Shown piece after piece: positions 6,238-8,961 of a stretch of DNA of 8,961 bases (position 1 is its first letter; each line of letters opens with the position of its first letter). The notes under the pieces were generated by a model, which worked only from the letters and a program-made list of their open reading frames with translations, was not told the origin of the DNA and made no database searches. Source of the stretch: Myxococcales bacterium (lineage in GTDB: Bacteria; Myxococcota; Polyangia; Fen-1088); the NCBI GenBank assembly GCA_003159055.1, contig PMLH01000527.1, positions 1 through 8,961 of the forward strand, in the 5' to 3' direction. The translations under genes and the position numbers were made by a program.

Positions 6238-7305
6238 CTAGCTCTCGCCCTGGCAATAGCAATGGGGGAAGTCGTGTGGGTGCCCGGTGTGCGCCACGGA
6301 AGTCCAGGTGCAACCGCCGCGGCAGACTTCCCCGAATTCGCACCCCGCACAGTGTCCGCGCAAGTCTTCCACACGGAATTGCCGGTTGTAGGCGAAGGCG
6401 TTGGGGTCGTTCCAAATCTCGGGCAAGCGACGCTTGCGCACATTGCCCTCGACGAAATCGAACCGACCGTTCAGACCCGAGGGCAACGACAAGCAGCCCT
6501 TTACATCGCCGTGGCTTTCGATGCCCAGCACTTCGAGCCCAGCGCGACAGCCCATCCAAAACTTCACACGGCTCCCGGGTTCGCGCAGCTCTTCTTCGAC
6601 ATCGCCGTAGTATCCGACGTTGTCGGCCGCCACCACGTAGGGCGCAAACCCCGCACGACGAAGCTCGGCCAGCCGGCGCACGAGCGACGAGACATCCGCA
6701 CGATCGAGAATCGCGCTGCGATCGTCCGTCATGTTGCCCATGGGAACCCCGATTTGCACTTGCCAAGCGTTGACGCCGTGCCGGCCCAGCAACGCGTGGA
6801 TGTCTTCGATCTCGGGCAGGCTTCTGCGCGTGATGTGGGTAATCGCCGTCACGCGAATGCCGGCGGCTATGCACCTATCGATGGCTTGCAGGACCTTACG
6901 ATGGCTGTCGTGCGCCTTGCGCACGCGATTGTGGGTCTTTTCCAGGCCGTCGAGGCTGAAGCCCATGCAATCGACACCCGCGGATGCTGCCCGCCGGGTG
7001 AGCTCATCCGACCAGGTGAGCCCGTTGGAAACCACGGCCACGCGCATGCCGTGGCTCTTGAAGCGCGCGACCAGAACGTCCCAATCGCCCCTCAGCGTAG
7101 GCTCGCCACCGGCCAGCGAGACATGGCGGCAGCCAAGACCGGCCAAGTCGTCGATGACCTGGTAAGCCTCATCGGTGGTGAGCTCATCGGTCCGTGCCTC
7201 GCCAGCGCGAGAACCGCAGTGTCCGCAGCGCAGGTTGCACGCCAAGGTGATTTCCCAGGTGCAGCGCAGGGGCACGAAGCCGAGTTGGCGAAACAGCTGG
7301 AGCAT
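6238..7305 (-). CDS. Radical SAM enzyme with SPASM domain, putative peptide/protein maturase
   Basis: This 355-residue protein has the radical SAM cluster motif CNLRCGHC (Cys23, Cys27, Cys30) near its N-terminus, which binds the SAM-cleaving [4Fe-4S] cluster. SAM-contact motifs follow: LAGGEPT (64-70), VVSNG (91-95), FSLDG (116-120). The C-terminus is a full SPASM domain: Cys253-x12-Gly266-x4-Cys271, then Cys319-x2-Cys322-x5-Cys328-x3-Cys332, then Cys349/Cys351. SPASM proteins (PqqE, AlbA, anSME, MftC) usually modify ribosomal peptides or proteins by C-C, thioether or oxidation chemistry. The gene starts 15 nt after the stop of a repeat-bearing lipoprotein gene, the usual precursor-maturase layout, so that protein is the likely substrate. 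No separate recognition (RRE) domain is evident; binding may be by the 22 residues before the cluster or by another protein. The modification itself cannot be predicted. Confidence 0.92.
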   Translation of the reverse strand: MLQLFRQLGFVPLRCTWEITLACNLRCGHCGSRAGEARTDELTTDEAYQVIDDLAGLGCRHVSLAGGEPTLRGDWDVLVARFKSHGMRVAVVSNGLTWSDELTRRAASAGVDCMGFSLDGLEKTHNRVRKAHDSHRKVLQAIDRCIAAGIRVTAITHITRRSLPEIEDIHALLGRHGVNAWQVQIGVPMGNMTDDRSAILDRADVSSLVRRLAELRRAGFAPYVVAADNVGYYGDVEEELREPGSRVKFWMGCRAGLEVLGIESHGDVKGCLSLPSGLNGRFDFVEGNVRKRRLPEIWNDPNAFAYNRQFRVEDLRGHCAGCEFGEVCRGGCTWTSVAHTGHPHDFPHCYCQGES

Positions 7306-7320
7306 GCCGTGCAGCGCGGG

Positions 7321-7914
7321 TCAGCCCCGGTTCCCGGCGGGATCCACGGGCGGGAAGGAAACGCCGTAGATGTCGCCCGCAGACGGGATCGCATCGCGCG
7401 TGTCGACCGGGTACGTGATGCCGTACATGTCCGCCGGGGGAGGCACGGCGTCGAGCACGGAACCGCCGTCGAGCGGTTGCGTCTCGGCAGGTTGCGCATC
7501 GACCGGCCAGCGGGCATCCAAGCTCGCGATACCGTAGACATCAGCCGGTGGTGGAAGCACGTCGCGCGTGTCCGGTTGCGCGCCAGGGCCATCCACGGTC
7601 GCGCCATAGATATCAACCGACGGCGGAAGCGCATCGCGCGCGTCCGACGGCGCAATGGGGCCATCTGTGGTCGCGCCGTAGACGTCACCCGACGGCGGAA
7701 GCGCGTCGCGCGTGTCCACAGCGACAGCGTCTCTCGGTTGGCTACTGTTGTTGTCGCTGCCACAGCCCGCCACACTACCGATGCCAATTGCCAGTCCAAG
7801 CCCGAGCGGCTGCCCCACCCGACGCAAGAAGGAAAGCGGTCGTCCCAGCGCTGGGTTGCGCCTCAGATCGGCGAGAAGGTTGTCGACGGTCTTGCGGACT
7901 TGCTTCGGATCCAT
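7321..7914 (-). CDS. Lipoprotein-like repeat protein, putative radical SAM substrate (RiPP-type precursor)
   Basis: The 197-residue product starts at ATG 7912-7914, with GGAGG 5 nt upstream; an in-frame TTG at 7924-7926 overlaps that site and is rejected. Residues 1-35 form a basic, helix-prone leader (DPKQVRKTVDNLLADLRRN...). Then comes a hydrophobic Gly/Leu/Ile stretch (37-47) and a lipobox SVAGC with Cys51, predicting export and lipidation. From ~67 onwards the protein consists of acidic Pro-rich repeats containing PP-x-x-D-(V/I/M)-Y-G; the Tyr-Gly pairs are at 79, 103, 127, 164 and 183 (the last unit has IPSAGDIYG). It has no enzymatic domain. Position ahead of a SPASM radical SAM gene suggests that the repeated Tyr-Gly sites are modified in the cytoplasm before the lipoprotein is exported. 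I recognise no named family; it could alternatively be a plain surface lipoprotein. Confidence 0.82.
   Translation of the reverse strand: MDPKQVRKTVDNLLADLRRNPALGRPLSFLRRVGQPLGLGLAIGIGSVAGCGSDNNSSQPRDAVAVDTRDALPPSGDVYGATTDGPIAPSDARDALPPSVDIYGATVDGPGAQPDTRDVLPPPADVYGIASLDARWPVDAQPAETQPLDGGSVLDAVPPPADMYGITYPVDTRDAIPSAGDIYGVSFPPVDPAGNRG
7324..7716 (-). repeat. Five degenerate repeat units (basic 72 bp / 24 residues) in the putative precursor
   Basis: Units in protein order occupy residues 67-90, 91-114, 115-138, 139-170 (with a ~14-residue insertion before its motif) and 171-197 (last, with a distinct Pro/Asn/Gly tail). The first three are exactly 24 residues. Consensus: D-(T/A)-R-D-(A/V)-L-P-P-x-x-D-(V/I)-Y-G-(A/I). 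Conservation is strongest in the PPxxDxYG core, with variable spacers, as expected for repeated modification sites. Confidence 0.88.
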
Positions 7915-8280
7915 GGGGTCCTCCAAAATGGCTCGAACACGTCCACGCTAGGGCCGAAGTCGCTACTCGTCCAGAAGAAATCCCGCAAGGACGAATTCCC
8001 GATTGTCCTGGATCACATCAAGGCTCGAAGGGGTCGCGAGCATCGAATCGCATACTCTTGGGGTATGCGAATCGAACCTCTCAGCAAGGCGAGCTATCGG
8101 TTCGACTGCCGCGGCGCTGAACTGGGAAGGACTTGAAGGCAAGAGCCAAGGTCACCAGAGCCAGCCACACGATCCCCGCGCTCTCGCGTCGTTCGTGCTT
8201 TCCGCGCAGGTCGCATGAGCAACCGTTGGCGGCCAGCGAAACTCGTGCGCCGCTGTCGGCAGAGCCAGCCGCTCTCTAAT
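7915..8280. other. Gene-free region upstream of the precursor gene
   Basis: These 366 nt contain no supported gene; the frames through them are continuations of shadows. The 5-nt-spaced GGAGG of the precursor is at 7920-7924. A strong inverted repeat lies at 8043-8075. A small hairpin (AGAGC/GCTCT, 8261-8275, 5-nt loop) just after the 8281 stop might be a weak terminator but lacks a T-run. I see no convincing -35/-10 pair. Confidence 0.5.
8043..8075. promoter_or_regulatory. 33-bp inverted repeat, candidate operator of the precursor-radical SAM operon
   Basis: Arms TCGAATCGCATAC (8043-8055) and GTATGCGAATCGA (8063-8075) pair over 13 positions with one mismatch around a 7-nt centre (TCTTGGG); the inner 7 bp are perfect. 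It lies 129 nt before the precursor ATG. No T-run follows on either side, so a protein-binding operator or an RNA structure in a long leader fits better than a terminator. Confidence 0.5.
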
Positions 8281-8775
8281 TCAGGGAACTGCCAAGGCCA
8301 CGGACGCCTGCCTGCAGATGGGATCGCAGCCGGGGCCGTTGGGCTGGCTCTGCGCGTAGCTGGGCTGGAACGTCTGCTGTGCGACCACGGATGAATCGTT
8401 GCGAAGGGCAACGCTGACCAAGGCTGGTGCGCCAGCTATCACGATCCTCTCGCCGAACACGCCGGTTCCCAAGCAGGTCTGGCTGGCCGTATTTCCGCTC
8501 ACCGATTGCGTGCACGAGTGCTGCTCGTAGGATCGGATCGAGACGCTTGCGTCACAGGTTACGATGGCCCCTTGCGCCGGCGCCGGGCAGGAAATCGAGC
8601 GACCGTCGACCATCAGGTCTGCGGCAAAGACCGGCGTGGCACCGCCAGAGGACGAGACCTCCACCGTGAGCTGGTCCGTGCAGCCGATCAAGGTGCACGC
8701 CTTGGACTGTGACCCGCAAGATGACTGGAGGGCAGAGGTCGCCAGCAGAAGAAGAGTAGCAGTCGCTTTGTTCAT
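8281..8775 (-). CDS. Small cysteine-rich lipoprotein, unknown function
   Basis: The 164-residue product starts at ATG 8773-8775 (MNKATATLLLLATSALQSSC), with AAGGAAGG at 8783-8790, 7 nt upstream; the open frame extends 38 codons further, but that part lacks export-signal character. A basic start, a hydrophobic core and lipobox LQSSC (Cys20) predict a lipid-anchored protein of about 144 residues. The mature part has eight further cysteines (27, 32, 63, 74, 88, 101, 150, 154), enough for four disulfides, a beta-rich alternating pattern (LTVEVSSSGG, ADLMVDGRSISC, PALVSVALRND) and a tail PNGPGCDPICRQA. It resembles short Ig-like secreted proteins of myxobacteria in general style, but I cannot name a family. 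It is on the same strand as the precursor-radical SAM pair but 366 nt away, so co-transcription is doubtful. Confidence 0.8.
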   Translation of the reverse strand: MNKATATLLLLATSALQSSCGSQSKACTLIGCTDQLTVEVSSSGGATPVFAADLMVDGRSISCPAPAQGAIVTCDASVSIRSYEQHSCTQSVSGNTASQTCLGTGVFGERIVIAGAPALVSVALRNDSSVVAQQTFQPSYAQSQPNGPGCDPICRQASVALAVP

Positions 8776-8961
8776 GAGGGCACCTTCCTTCCGGCCACGG
8801 TATTGCGGGATTCTGTCACAAAAACATGAGCGAGGAGGAAGAAGTCCATCCTCGCAGAGTGCCAATCGATCGGGCGGCCCGCCCTGCAAACCGTGCTCGG
8901 CCGCCGGGTCGCGTCCGGACAGGACGGGTTGCTCAGGTCACAGCCCGCCGTGGAACCGACC
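8776..8961. other. Unassigned right edge, upstream of the lipoprotein gene
   Basis: This should hold the lipoprotein's promoter or the end of a preceding minus-strand gene. A minus-strand frame is open from the edge to a TGA at 8772-8774, overlapping the lipoprotein ATG, and begins with a Cys-rich GCDLSNPSCPD stretch with high GC at third positions; its second half looks non-coding. A plus-strand ATG at 8826 (MSEEEE) is open to the edge but has no Shine-Dalgarno. The window is too short to decide. Confidence 0.35.

Noticed and set aside
7345..7716. CRISPR array or DNA-level satellite, because of regular repeats
   Set aside because: The repeats are degenerate at DNA level, keep the reading frame exactly and are conserved as protein motifs; spacing is irregular after the third unit.
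8043..8075. Intrinsic terminator of the 8281-8775 lipoprotein gene
   Set aside because: It lies over 200 nt downstream of that stop and has no T-run in either orientation.
6262..8136. A 624-codon open frame on the plus strand antisense to the radical SAM and precursor genes
   Set aside because: It runs opposite to genes with complete catalytic motifs and a good Shine-Dalgarno. Its own translation is low-complexity, rich in Arg/Ala/His, with no domain. Such long antisense frames are usual in GC-rich DNA.
8826..8961. Start of a divergent plus-strand gene (MSEEEE...)
   Set aside because: There is no Shine-Dalgarno, the product is Arg/Pro-rich like other shadow frames, and it is cut off by the window edge.

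Overview
The window is GC-rich and gene-dense. Its style suggests a myxobacterium-like member of the Myxococcota: long GC-rich shadow frames, cysteine-patterned lipoproteins, and an ECF sigma / TPR-tailed anti-sigma / outer-membrane barrel operon. No marker gene is present, so this placement is an inference. Apart from an ABC transporter at the left edge, every credible gene lies on the minus strand.

Layout, left to right. Positions 1-755 (+) hold the last codons of an ABC permease and its complete ATPase, overlapping by 4 nt. Positions 778-4275 (-) hold a compact four-gene operon, transcribed right to left: ECF sigma factor, zinc-finger anti-sigma factor with one membrane helix and a TPR-like periplasmic tail, an outer-membrane barrel with an N-terminal periplasmic domain, and a second, shorter paralogous barrel. 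The first three genes overlap by ATGA and GTGA junctions and the fourth follows after 8 nt. This looks like an envelope-sensing circuit. Positions 4463-5938 (-) hold an F420-reductase-like NAD(P) oxidoreductase followed 27 nt later by a sirtuin with the Tyr-x-x-Arg signature of class III deacylases.

Positions 6238-7914 (-) are the most interesting part. A lipoprotein-like protein of 197 residues carries five copies of a Pro-Pro-x-x-Asp-(Val/Ile/Met)-Tyr-Gly motif. Only 15 nt after its stop comes a radical SAM enzyme with a complete SPASM cysteine pattern. This has the form of a precursor-plus-maturase (RiPP-type) cassette in which the substrate would be a lipid-anchored repeat protein. A 366-nt gene-free stretch upstream holds a near-perfect 33-bp inverted repeat. 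Positions 8281-8775 (-) encode a small secreted lipoprotein with eight further cysteines, and the right edge (8776-8961) could not be assigned.

All functional statements come from reading motifs by eye; no database search was possible.
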